60,000 nucleotides of DNA from assembly GCF_964355755.1 (NCBI RefSeq), contig NC_092674.1, positions 6,889,001 through 6,949,000 of the forward strand. The letters are read 5' to 3'. The DNA comes from Antedon mediterranea (taxonomy: Eukaryota > Echinodermata > Crinoidea > Comatulida > Antedonidae). Shown here in pieces: positions 26,501 through 39,375 of this stretch. Below the pieces are notes generated by a model. It did not search any database. It saw nothing but the letters and a program-made list of their open reading frames with translations, and was not told the origin of the DNA. Both the position numbers and the translations under genes were made by a program. The number at the start of each line of letters is the position of its first letter. Position 1 is the first letter of the stretch.

Positions 26501-29500
26501 AGGTATATATAAAAATGGGGACAAATTTTCAAGCTTTAAAAAGCCGTGGGAGGTAAATATGTAGAATTTTTTTTTTTTTTTTTTTTGAGATTTTATGTAT
26601 TTATTGTGTGCTTTTATCCAACTCTTGGATACTCAAAGCAGAGAATTAAGAAATATATGAATTCATTATTTTATACTTTCTCTTATCTTTGATGACTTGT
26701 ACTGTATTATTTACCAAAAATATGTTGGCTTACTAAACTATTAATTAATTAATAATTAAAAATAAGTGTAAATAAATAGCCCTAACCCCTAGTCCTATTT
26801 CGGTCCTATAGCTTACCTGGATAAACCAACATTCTCTGGTCTCTGAAGGAAGAACAAAACTTTTAAGATAGTGGTGCATATTAAACAGAATAAGAATTCT
26901 ACATAAAGAAATATTTATTTTTTCAGGATAAGTGGACACCGTTGATATGTGCTGCCAAAGAAGGTCACACGGAGGTCGTTGAAGCGCTGTTAGACAACGA
27001 TGCGAATGTTAACCACGCTGACACTGTGAGTTTTATACATCTAGAACCTAAAGATGCCGTTTGTTTCAGTAACCCCTCTAACATAATGTAAAACAACATA
27101 CACAGTGTATATAATTCTTCATTAGAAGCCCTGATACGTTTTGTGGGGAAAATAAATTAATATTGAGTGCAGTAACACATATCCAGTACCGTTTTGATTT
27201 TACGATTAATCGGGAAATCACATCACAAACAACATACTTGACATACTGTAACCCAGCGTCTGCAGTCAAGACTTAATTTCTCTATCCCAATTCTCAACTA
27301 CAGTATGACGGAATTTACGCACATCCTTCGGAAAGCATTTATCCATTAAATTAAATTCTTAAAGTCAATCTTATGGTTATTAACTGTCAGAATCAGCTAA
27401 GAAGAAGCTTTCCTGGTCCTTGACAAATAAATATCATTTTATTTTTTTTACAGTTACTTATTTTCCCTTAAAACATTTTCTCATCCTCTTGTTGGATCAA
27501 CCTAAAGCTCTTTCTACACTATCAAACTTTATGTGACAAAACAAATGTGATGTGTCTAAATATGGTAGTGATATGTACAAATATGGTAGTGATATGACAT
27601 CAGCATGTCCATATATGGCCACATCACATTTTTTTGTCATATAAGGTTTGTATAGACAGAGCTTTAGATTATTCATTTTTATTTCATCTTAATGGTTACG
27701 TTAATGGTTATTCAAGAATAATTCATCGCAATGCTAATTATTTTTTTTCTTTTGTTACATTTCCCATGTATTGTTGTTTTTGTGCTTTACTTGTCGCCAT
27801 TATGATTTACACTATATTTCTGTATTTTTACACGCATTATATTAAAATTTACATTTCACCAGGTTACTACTTTACTACAAAAATATTATTGAAAATTAAA
27901 ATTAGAGCAATCAATTTCATACTGTGTAATGCTAGGTAAACTACTAACCACTATTTTGTAATTTTATTTCACAAGTGTCGATGTTTTTTCTTTTCATAAA
28001 TAATTGGTTTCTTGATGAAATTGAATGGAAAATCTAGATCTTCTGGCTCCCTATGACTTTCACTAAAACTTCACTCTTGAACATTGGGAGGATATGGTCA
28101 CCCCCCACCCCTATGTGTTGACTTGTGCACAACAGATAACAGTATATCCCTTCAATTTATCCTGTGACCACCCCACAATTCAATCAAATCTATCTCAAAT
28201 TGTGGGTCATTTAGTACCACTTTTGGTAATGTCATAGCTTTTAGGATAATTAATAACATAGAATAGATCTCTTCTGGTATACCACTGGTGATCATTTGTT
28301 TTATTATATAAATGTAGCAATACATTAGTTTTAATGAGCCATTATTTATTATGGGTTTTATGTTTAACTGTTGATTTGTGTGTTATCATTTCAGAATGGG
28401 TGGACTGCGTTGATGTGGGCTAGTTACAAGGGCCATGCAGATATCGTCAGAGCACTTGTTGAAAGGAATGCCTACACTAATGTACAAGCCCAGGTAAAAT
28501 GCTTGATTTCTGTTTTATTATGCAACTGACGGGGATCAATCAAATTTGGAATCGTTTTACACAAAACAGGACAACCTAATTGTGTATAAGAACACGCCTC
28601 CCTCCCTGTTCTTCCTCTACACTCCTCTTTCTCCTCGCTCTTCCTCTCTTCTCATTCTCCTACTCACTCTTCTTCTTTCATCCTTTGTGCCTCCCCTCCT
28701 AATCCCCCTCCTACCTCATTCTTTTTCCTTTTCTCTTCTCCTTTTCCTCCTCCCTCCATCTTTTTTTCTTCCCCTCCTTCTTTTCCTTCTTCTTTTTCTT
28801 TCCTCCTTCTTCTCTTCCCCCCCCCCCCCCAATTCGGTTGATTTTTTTCTTTTTTTCCATCCCAAGAATATTGCAAGAGCCTAACATAGGTGGTTATAGT
28901 CAAACCGTTTTTTACAAATATCAATATTGTACATGACTTATTGAAGAAATCAATTGACGGTTACTTACAGTAATTAGAGAGATAATCAGAATAAGAGATT
29001 ATTTCTTTGGGCAGTGACTGTGTCGTCCATGACTGCGATGTGATATTTGACTTTCACGTCACAAGGGAATACTCTCATCATCGTTCACATTTCAATAGTC
29101 TGCCAAGATGATATTTCTTCTAAATGTATTTATACCAGTTCCAATATATTGAAAATACTATTAACTTTTAATTTTCTCGAGAAAATGTATTGATTCTAGT
29201 AATGATGTGAGTGTTGTGCTTTGCTTTGACCTTTCTCGCTATCTAGTTTATGTTTTTAATTGTTTCACTTTGAAAACAAAATTGTAAGGATTAAATTACC
29301 TCTTGAGATAAAACAATTACAGTAGAACCCATCCTTTAGGACATCCCTGCTCAGGGGACACACCTACTATTATAATTAAGGATACACTTACCCATTAAAC
29401 AAACAGTATATGAGTGTAGCTGTACAGGTAGCTTGGTAAATAATGTGCTTGCCTTCCAATCCCATGGTCCAGAGTTCAATCCTGACCTAGTGCCAGGGTT

Positions 29501-32500
29501 GTAACTCACAACTCTTTCAACTTACCCCTATTAAGTGAGCCCCGAAGGTGTCTTTATTAGAGGGTCTACTGTAGTTTGACATACTCTTCCACTTTCTATC
29601 ATTTCATTTAATTATCATCACTTTTATCATCTTCACAAATCTTTTTAATCGTTATCATTGTCATCACCATCATCTTTAGAATTTTCTTTGTAATAATCAT
29701 CATCCCTGCAGCATCATCATCTTCTTCATAATCATTGTTATCATCATTATATTTTCAATCTTCTTCCTAATAATTATCATAATCATTATCATCATCATAA
29801 TCATTTTCATAAATATATGTTAAGCAAGAAGTACCCTATAAAATTTAAATATTGATAGATAGAAAAAACTACAATATTTCTTTAAAGGTTAGTATTATAG
29901 ATATTGAAATATATATGTTAATAAGGCTAACACTGTAGGCTAAGTAGGTTGAGATACAAAAGAATGAATCAGAAATCTTAAAACAACATTTGAATTTGAA
30001 AAATAGTTATCGCAGACTATTTTGTGAGTGTGATAATAAATTTGAAATGTCAAGTTTTATAAATGCTTAATTTTTTGAAAAGGTTATTCTGTCTGTTTAT
30101 GGTTTAATTTCTAGTTTGTATGGCTAACTGAGGATGTTGATGAAAATTTAGGATGAGATTATAATGGGAAGAAAAGTAGTATCATCACACTATTTTCAGT
30201 CTTAATGTGTTACTTCAATCTTTAAATTCCACTTTTTTTACTCTTAATATACCACTTCAGCCTTAACATATCACTCTTTTCATTCTTAAAGTTTCACTAT
30301 TTTCAGTTTTAAATTACTACTATTTTCAATCTTAAACTACCACTATTTTCAGTCTTAAACTACCACTATTTTTAGTCTTAATTACCACTATTTCCAATCT
30401 TAAACTACCACTATTTTCAGTCATAAACTACAACTAATTTTAATCTTAATCTACCACTACTTTCAGTCTTAAACTACCACTATTTTTAGTCTTCTTAAAC
30501 TACCACTATTTTCAATCTTAAACTACCACTATTTTCAATCATAAACTAACACTATTTTCAATCTTAATCTACCACTACTTTCAGTCTTAAACTACCACTA
30601 TTTTAGTCTTCTTAAACTACCACTATTTTCAGTCTTAAACACTATTTTTAATCTTAAACTACCACTACTTTCAATCTTAAACTGCCACTACTTTCAATCT
30701 TAAACTACCATTATTTTTAATCTTAAAGGTACCACTATTTTTAATCTTAAACTACCACTATTTTTAGTCTTAAATTACCACTATTTTCAATCTTAAACTA
30801 CCACTACTTTCAATCTTAAACTGCCACTACTTTCAATCTTAAACTACCACTACTTTCAATCCTAACCTACCACTACTTTCAGTCTTAAACTACCACTATT
30901 TTCAGTCTTAAACTACCACTATTCACTCTTTAAATATTGCTATACGGTACAATCTGCCAGTATACATGTATTATGTCTTAACATTTTACTATTAGAATCA
31001 AAGTGTTGACATCTTCAATCTATACAGTGTTTCTAAAGTGTTGCTATTTCAATCTTAAATGCGTCAGCTAACAATTCCGCTGATTTATTTGCAATATGTA
31101 TTATTGAGAAGGTGTTGTTGAACAATGATCTTTTGAAGTGTCATCTCTTAGGTGTTAAACTCAATATTTGTATTCATGAAGTACTCTTCAATTTTAATAG
31201 AATGTTCAATCCGTGTTCCAATTGTATAAGAGTCTTATCCATTAAAGTAGGCAGTATCTAGCTTATCAGTTTGTTTAATACTGCAGCAGAACCTTAAGAG
31301 TTCATGTCAGAATTATTATACTGCATGTACTGCAGTAACTACATTTTGTAGTACAGTAATGTTTGCTTTAGTTTATTTCAATGTAGTTTATGAGACAGTC
31401 ACTGCATGCAATACCAGTGTGTATGATTAAATAAGCTGAATAATTAAATAAATGGACAAAATAGTAAATAAATTATTCTACTGCAGTTACTGCAGTAGAA
31501 AACAACAATTACATCAAAACCTTGTTTTCAAACAAGCTATCATTTATTGCATAATAAGATTTTATTTTTGTCGATACTTTCACAATTCTCCAACTGTTGC
31601 AATGCTTTTCCTACTGGACTGTCTTTCTACGCGCCTTGTTATATTACTATACTTCCGTTAGTTGATCTCCAATTGATTTGTTATCAATTTAGCGAGTAAG
31701 ACGCGAGTAACTACAATTGACAGAGTTGATCATCTTTTTGGATGTACCTAATTAACTTCCTTAATTAGCCTTGTTGAGGTCATTGCACTGTAGAACATGA
31801 TTGTTATGTTGTAAACTACAAAGGCCTTGTACAAAGCACTTCTTCTTAATTCTCAAATTAATCACGCAAAATTAATAGCATAAAATGAAAACAAATATCT
31901 TATAAATAAATACATTTTCTGCTCGTAGAAACTTATTTTCACATTGGTACATTTGTTAGGCCCACTTACACCAGTTACAAATTATTTCATTCACTCATTT
32001 TACACACTTTTTTCTCGATTAGAATAAAGTTTAGGTTTTTATTGATTCCGACCCCAAAACTTACATCCCATACACCGGTTGTAATCATTTGTCTAAGGCT
32101 CTGTCTACACTATCAAACTTTATGTGACAAAAAATGTGATGTGGCCATATATATGGACTTGATGATGGTCATATCACTACCAAACTAGTTTGATATTGTA
32201 GACAGAGTTAATGAACAAACTAGTTTGACAAAAATGTGTGATTTGCCCAAATATGGTAGTGAATTGACATGATCATGTCCATGGGCACAGCACATTTTTT
32301 TTGTTACAGTAAAGTTTGATAGTGTAGACAGTGCTTGTAGAGAGTTAACTGATCACACAAACTCAAATATGATTTAAATTAGCTAGATTCAAAGCTCTAT
32401 TGCATATCTGAACACAACTTTTATAATAGTTATTTATAAAATTTAATTAGAATAAATATATTAATCATATAATCAGCCAATCAAAAAAAAAAAAAAATTA

Positions 32501-35500
32501 GATGTTTTTATTTTATTTTTATTAAAGTAATTGATATTAAAATTATTAATTATAAAAATATGTTATTTGTTTAATTTTAGCATTGATGTCTCGTCTGTCA
32601 TCTCTCATTTATTGTTGATTAATCATTTTTATTATTAGCTTCTGCAAATAAAGAATTGATGCAATACAGTTAATATTAGATATATATATCGACCTTAGAA
32701 TATCTTTCCAAATACTTAAAATGCATTTAACCACTATATCACTTTTCATAGAAACAATGTGACTCAAATTGTAGATCTCGATCATACAAGATGAGTGTAT
32801 TCTATTAAATCGATGAGTCACTTATTATCACTCAACCCATCTTCTCATAGTATATATTCAAATTCTAAAGAGTAATATCATTTATGAAATAGCTATGGGT
32901 TAATTGGTATGCTAAACATTTCACAAGCAACTCCCTTAATAGTAACGATTCCTAATTATTCCTATCCCGTCAAAATTTGGATAGCCAAGAATATTGATAT
33001 ATGTATTCTCGTTTACTTGTCGTCGCAACGATGTTAAAAGGATATTCATCAAAAAAGGTGTGTTTGTTTACTCATTCTATCTAACATTTTTTTTATCAGG
33101 TGAATATTTTTTTAACAATTTTTACAACTCGAATTCGTTTATAAACTTATTAATCATTAGGATGTTTTTTTTCTTAAAATTTGGTTCTCGATTGATTTGT
33201 AACTTCTCGTTAGTAGTGACTATGACCTTGAGGATGTTGAAGTTTAAATGGATTATGCAAATCAAACTATGTAAATTAATCTACGTAAATTATTATGTAA
33301 ATTAATCTATGTAAATTGTTTGTTGTTATATTCATTTTACATTTTTGCATTACTTCTACAAGTTTATGTTACTTTTTGTATATTTAAATTTTGTGTTAAA
33401 ATTTACTAAGCCCTCTGTAGCCATTGCATCCTGATCATCATCATCCTCAGCCGTTGTCAATCCACTGTTGGATGAAGGCCTCAGTAGGTAGGCCTCTAGT
33501 AGCTAGGCCTCTAGTAGCTAAGGTCTGAGGGCCTACATATAAATGGACCAATGGGTACCCACTATCCCTATAGCCTATTAATTCATGGCAGTCTAAGGTC
33601 CCTAAAATAGTAATAAATAATAATAATAGATAGCCCTAGCCTCTAGTTGGGATGAAATTATTGGGTGATCAACATTGTTCTAAATTCTACCGTCTGTCTT
33701 CTGTCTCGCTATACTCTATTGGTACTGCTCCAATACTGTTGGAGTTCATCTCTTCAACGCTTTCTTTTGTCTACCTCTGCTTCTGTCCCCATTGGTGTCC
33801 ACATCCTGATATTGATTTAATACAATCGGGGGAGGAACGAGGCAGAGAAAAGGGAGGCGAAAGGAGTGTTGTCTTGTACTTTCCTGTTTTCATAATATTT
33901 TTACTTGATACCATGGGAGAGCAAAAACTTTTTTTCATTAAAAATAATACCCACAAATGTGTTAATGCAAAGCATTATGTTAATCGTCTGATATTCGACC
34001 CAATAAAATTGACCGATAATGAATGTGTCTTTAATCACCAATTTTTCAAATACAAATTATTGCTTAAAATTAAATTAAATATACAAAAATTATAATTTCA
34101 TCCAAAATTATTAAATAGTTTACCTTTTCTCCCAAAAGATGCACTAGGTTTTGTTAACATATGTAACTGGACCTCTAATTCTTCTACAAGCCCTTGTCCG
34201 AAAAGACAAATGTGACAAATACTGTATATAAATATTTTTTATATGCGATATCAAGAATTGGGCATCAATTTATGTTTCAGTAAGTTAAAATGATATCCAT
34301 ATTCTAATTCGGTTTTGTTTGTTTTTATAGCATGGAGTCACACCAATTATCTGGTCAGCTGGTCGGGGTCATACGGCGGTTGTTAAGATTCTTTTAGAAC
34401 ATGGCGCCAAGGCGGACTCCTCCGACAAGGTAAGGAATATTTCAACCTTAAAGTATACTAATATAATCCTACTATTGACAAAATAATCATAATAATTTTG
34501 TTTATTTTACAAATTTATGCACCAACAAATTTACTGTAGATGCTTATGGCATAGAATGATATCTTTTGACGGCCCACGACAACCATAAATATTGCCTTTA
34601 AAGGTCTTTAATAACGGCACCAGTTACCATACTTTTTTAAAATAATATATAATTTCTTTTTATGCAAACATGATCAATACTAAATATTGCATTTAAATTA
34701 ATGAGAGTTAAACCTCTAATATAAACCCATGGGCTTCTAATTTAGCTTCCTTTGAAGACTATTATAATTACATACAAAGCAGACTTTGTTTCAAAATGAG
34801 GAGAGATACTGTAAAAAGCATGTATCAAAATACAAGATTCAATCACACTTTAGTCAACTGATACTAAGTATTCGTCAATGACGGCCATATGTGACTCCAG
34901 AAACAGTTAGTGTAAAGTTTCAATTGGGAAAGATAGCATTAAAGGAAAATATCTAGCTGCCGAGTCAAAAAGTCTTTTTTTTTGTTCAGAAACATAGGAG
35001 TAAGCATATTGTCATCAAAACGATGGGTCGCTGTTAACTCGTAATTAAGTTTATCAAATCTAATGGCACTTTTTCTATTCTCAGCATTCAGGTTCAATTC
35101 TTGATAAGTACCGTACCAGAATTTACAGTAAAGCATCTACACTATCAAACTTTATGTGACAAAAAAATGTGATGTGCCCATATATGGACATGATGATGTC
35201 ATATCACTACCATATTTGGGTATATCACTACCATATTTGGGTATATCACTACCATATTTGAACACATCACTACCATATTTGAACACATCACAACTTTTTT
35301 TGTCAAATTAGTTTGATTGTGTAGACAGAGCTTTAGACTAACTAGCTGCATATCCGCATATTGTCATGAAAATGAAGGGTCACTCATAACTCAAGTTGAT
35401 CAATCTAGTGGCACTCTTTCTATTCAGGTTCTGGTTCAAATCTTGTTTAGTACCAGAATTTAACTTTACGAAAGAAGCAACTGTATTTCTGTGATCAATG

Positions 35501-38500
35501 ATTTAAGATGACGTGCGAAATGTAAAGAATTAAATCATAGAATACATAAATCAAAATGTCAAAGGTTACTACCAAACTCTTGATCCAAAAACGTGCTAGA
35601 AAAAAACACTAAATCCATTAATATATTATTACACTTTAAATTTCATATCATATATGCTTCACAAATTCCTAAGCCTCTAAAAGTCAAATAATCTTTAAGT
35701 AATATTCAGAATTTTTTATTTAATTTTTAGTTGTCAGAGTCATCATGGATTCGTACCTATATTTAATTGATTGATTTTTCATGAATATGTTTTCAACTCA
35801 GTTGAGATAATAAATTAAATATTTAAAATCTTGTCATTACTTGATATTAGGAGTAAGCATAAATAAGGTATCTCTTTCCTGAAGATGATTTTTTTTAATT
35901 GACATTTTTCAATCCGGTATTTTTCATTTTAAATTTGTTTTATTGATTGATGATATCATTTAAAATTATTCTATTTTAGAGATGATAACATTGTTTATCC
36001 ATTTTTTATCTATTTGCCCTTCTGCGGAGAAGGGATTTTTAATATCCAAAAATGATTTGCAATTCAAGATTGGTATTCTCTATATAAAAAATATAAAGAA
36101 ATATAGATTTGTTGAAATATTAAGATATTTATATTATGAAATTTTAATTAAAGTTAATTTAATTAGTTATCAGTTACAAAAACAGTCTCCATACTATAAT
36201 ACCCAGTTGTCATAAAGCTAAAGGAGTGCAAGAATGTAAACTTTACACAAATCTGTTTTTTATTTACATGGTTAGATTTTAAAAATTCAGAATTATTCAG
36301 AATTTATGGGGTTTTTTTAAAATTTGTGTTTTCATCAATATGGTGTGTGATTGTTTGTCAGATAGTATGATCATCAATAAATAAGTTTAAATAAATTTAT
36401 ATATGCTATGAATAATTTTTACTTATATACATTATTAACTTTTTGAATAATGTTTTTAATCCTTCAGTATGGAACAACAGGCCTGGTTTGGGCAGCAAGA
36501 AAGGGTCACATCGGTTGTGTTAGGGAGTTACTAGATCATGGTGCCAATCCTGATATTGCAGGCATGGTAGGTGCATTATCATCTTAGGCTATGTTCACAC
36601 TAAGCCTGCTTGATATTGCAAGCATTGTAGGTTCATTATCATCTTAGGCTACATTCACACTAAGCCTGCTTGATATTGCAAGCATTGTAGGTTCATTATC
36701 ATCTTAGGCTACGTTCACACTAAGCCTGCCTGATATTGCAGACATTGTGGGCTCATTATCATCTTAGGCTACATTCACACTAAGTCTGCTTGATATTGCA
36801 GGCATGGTAGTTGCATTATCATCTAAGGCTATGTTCACACTAATCCTGGATTTTGTAAAGAATCCGAAATGAGTGAACTACTGTATTAATTACTTATTTT
36901 ACAATTTGAAAAGAAACATAAATTGTAAAATATTAGTTGATGAAAACTTTATTTGGGTGATTATACCATAACCTCTTTTCCTGTAACTTTCAGAACTCTT
37001 GGACTGCTTTGATTGTAGCCTCTAGAGGGGGCTACATCGATGTTGTTGAGAGAATTCTTGAAGAACATCCCAACATAAACGCTGTTGACAAGGTAAGCAT
37101 ACAGAGGTCCTATCTTGGAAAATTTTAGTACCTCTAGAATTTATGAAAGCAAGCCAAACAAGACAGTGTTAACATTTTTAAAAAATAGATGGTACATGCC
37201 CACAGATGGTTCTCGAATACACAGTAATTCCAGGCATACCCACAATGTTTATATTGTTGTGACAGTGACTGTGTATACTAGAGTACACCAGTGTAACCCC
37301 ATTCCCATACTTGTCTCGAAAGATGTACTAGGTTCACATAATATGCACATGAGCTAGATATGTACACATCTGGAATATTTACAAATTTTCTTTTATTCGT
37401 AGGATGGACTAACAGCTTTATCCTCAGCTGCGAAGGAAGGACATGCAGATATAGTTGACTTGCTCTTGAATAAAGGCTCCTATGTTAACATCCAGGATAA
37501 GGTAAACATAGTAATTCAAACAACAACAAATATGAGCCACCAATGAGATGTTTTTTTATACAGTCAACTCTCTCAATACCGGACTCTCTGAAAACTGGAA
37601 ACTCTCCCAAAACCAGACTGTTCTCAAAGTACAAAAGGTCCTAAATTCATTTTTACCATTAAAAACACATTCTGAATACCAGACATATTTGGCCAGCCCA
37701 AAGGTGTCAAGTATTGGGAGAGTTATTGTATTTTCAAATGGATTGAATTGACAGAAATGGCCTTATCTTATGTATTCTCACGCAAGAGTTTAAATCATTA
37801 TAATTCAATTTTTCTCTATTAATTATATAGTCTTTAAATAAATTCCTCGGAAAAATGTAGTAAATATTTTGTATATTATTTCATTTTTCAGCATGACGAC
37901 ACTGTATTAATTCATGCTGTCAAGGGAAACCATATACAAGTGGTCAAGGTGCTATTGGTCAAGTATGCAGATGTTGATATAGCCGGAAATGTAAGTATTC
38001 AAAAAAGTCATCTATTACATTATAAATCCAAGGGTTTCCAAAACAGAAAAGGTTGCTTAGAATTTGCTTGACGGCCTATATACATATATATACATATTCA
38101 ATTTCTATTTATTTCCACAATATAATAACATATAATATCACAATAACATATTGATAAACTAGTACAGTGTAGTTATAGCAGATTCGAATCCCGCCAGAGA
38201 CATTTTTTCATACAAATAAAAATACGGAACTTTCGCCGATGACCTATGCTCAATGCGATTATGAGATCATGTTCCGGATATGAGCACTGTTTCAATAATT
38301 TGACAGTCATTATGTACATGCAGAGAATTTGGTCATGCTTACTTGCTCCCATTCTGGGGGCCTTTTTAGTCGCCTTAACACACAGTTATATGTACACTAT
38401 CTATGATTAACTAAAGAAGGTATGTTTGACGATTTTATCTACAATTATAAGATATAAATTTGATATAACATTAATTTTGTATTCATTATTGATAATTTAT

Positions 38501-39343
38501 ACTTATTTATATCAATAAAACGCCTTGAGTTAATTACTTAAAATTCTGTTTAATTTTTTTTTTTAATCGTTCCACTAGCAATTTCAGTACTCTTTTTATG
38601 GAAGTCAATACTGCGATTTTAAAACCATTAACGGATCCATTCTATTGATTTTTAGATTGTAAATGTCTTCCTTAAGTCAGAATTTATCTGAAAGACGATC
38701 CATTTAGCATGAATACTGTATATCCCTAGTTGCTGTAAATGTCAGCCTTTATTACCATGCATAGATTCATTCCGTATCTTTTTACACTGAATATATCTTA
38801 TATAATTACGGTATATAAATTTATCTTATCTGAGAACATTTTTAAGCAACAAATTGTTTAATTAATGTTCTTAATAGAAGTGTTCAGTGTATACTCATAT
38901 TGAGTTTTTAGCACATGAAGTTAATCATTACCAAATATAATCCCATGCTCAAATATATATAATCCCATGCTCAAATATATTCTGTTTGATAAACTAGGAA
39001 CAAGGTCAAGAGAGTTGGGTCATTCTTACATCTCTATTCCTCAACACATCTTTCATTGTTTCTAAAGCTCTGTCTACAAGTTTCAAACTAGTTTGACCAT
39101 GGAGTACTCCATGGTTTGACAAAAAAAGTGTGATGTGCCCAAATATAGTAGTGATATGTCCAAATATGGTAGTGATATGACATCATCATGTCCATATATA
39201 TAAGGTTGCAGGTTCGAATCCAGCCAGAGACATTTTTTCATACAACTAAAAAATACGGAACTTTCGCCAATGAGCTATGCTCGACGCAATTATGAGATCA
39301 TGTTCCGAATATGAGCACTGTTTCTATAATTTACAGTATGATT

Positions 39344-39375
<32 letters not shown>

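Larger units (their letters stand above)
20596..26926 (+). other. KIDINS220: Intron after ankyrin exon 1 (6.3 kb)
   Basis: GT-AG intron between phase-0 ankyrin exons. It holds copies of a fourth inverted-repeat family ending in GGACAATACATCTTTAA-like sequence (20985-21260, 21900-22210, and inverted at about 22540-22770), one ACCTGGATAAACC element (23020-23235), a TCTACACTATCAAACT element (24939-25063), a partial AACGCAAG element (25103-25200), the 25227-25933 transposon and a 20-plus T run near 26565. No extra exon seen. Confidence 0.8.
28494..34330 (+). other. KIDINS220: Intron after ankyrin exon 3 (5.8 kb)
   Basis: Holds a CT-rich tract (28595-28860), a TACAGTA-type element with a SINE inside (29321-29578), ATC-rich low complexity (about 29600-29815), a 23-bp minisatellite (30180-30930), two adjacent TCTACACTATCAAACT elements (32095-32210 and 32217-32336) and a short dispersed-repeat-like piece (33431-33600). 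The 147-codon ORF at 33652-34095 shows no recognisable domain. Confidence 0.75.

Noticed and set aside
28546-28924. 112- and 86-codon ORFs on opposite strands
   Set aside because: Both are read-through of the polypyrimidine tract.
30180-30930. CRISPR-like array
   Set aside because: Units are contiguous with no unique spacers, and the DNA is eukaryotic.
33652-34095. 147-codon ORF in the intron after ankyrin exon 3
   Set aside because: No recognisable domain, mixed low-complexity composition, no splice or start context, and inside a repeat-rich intron.
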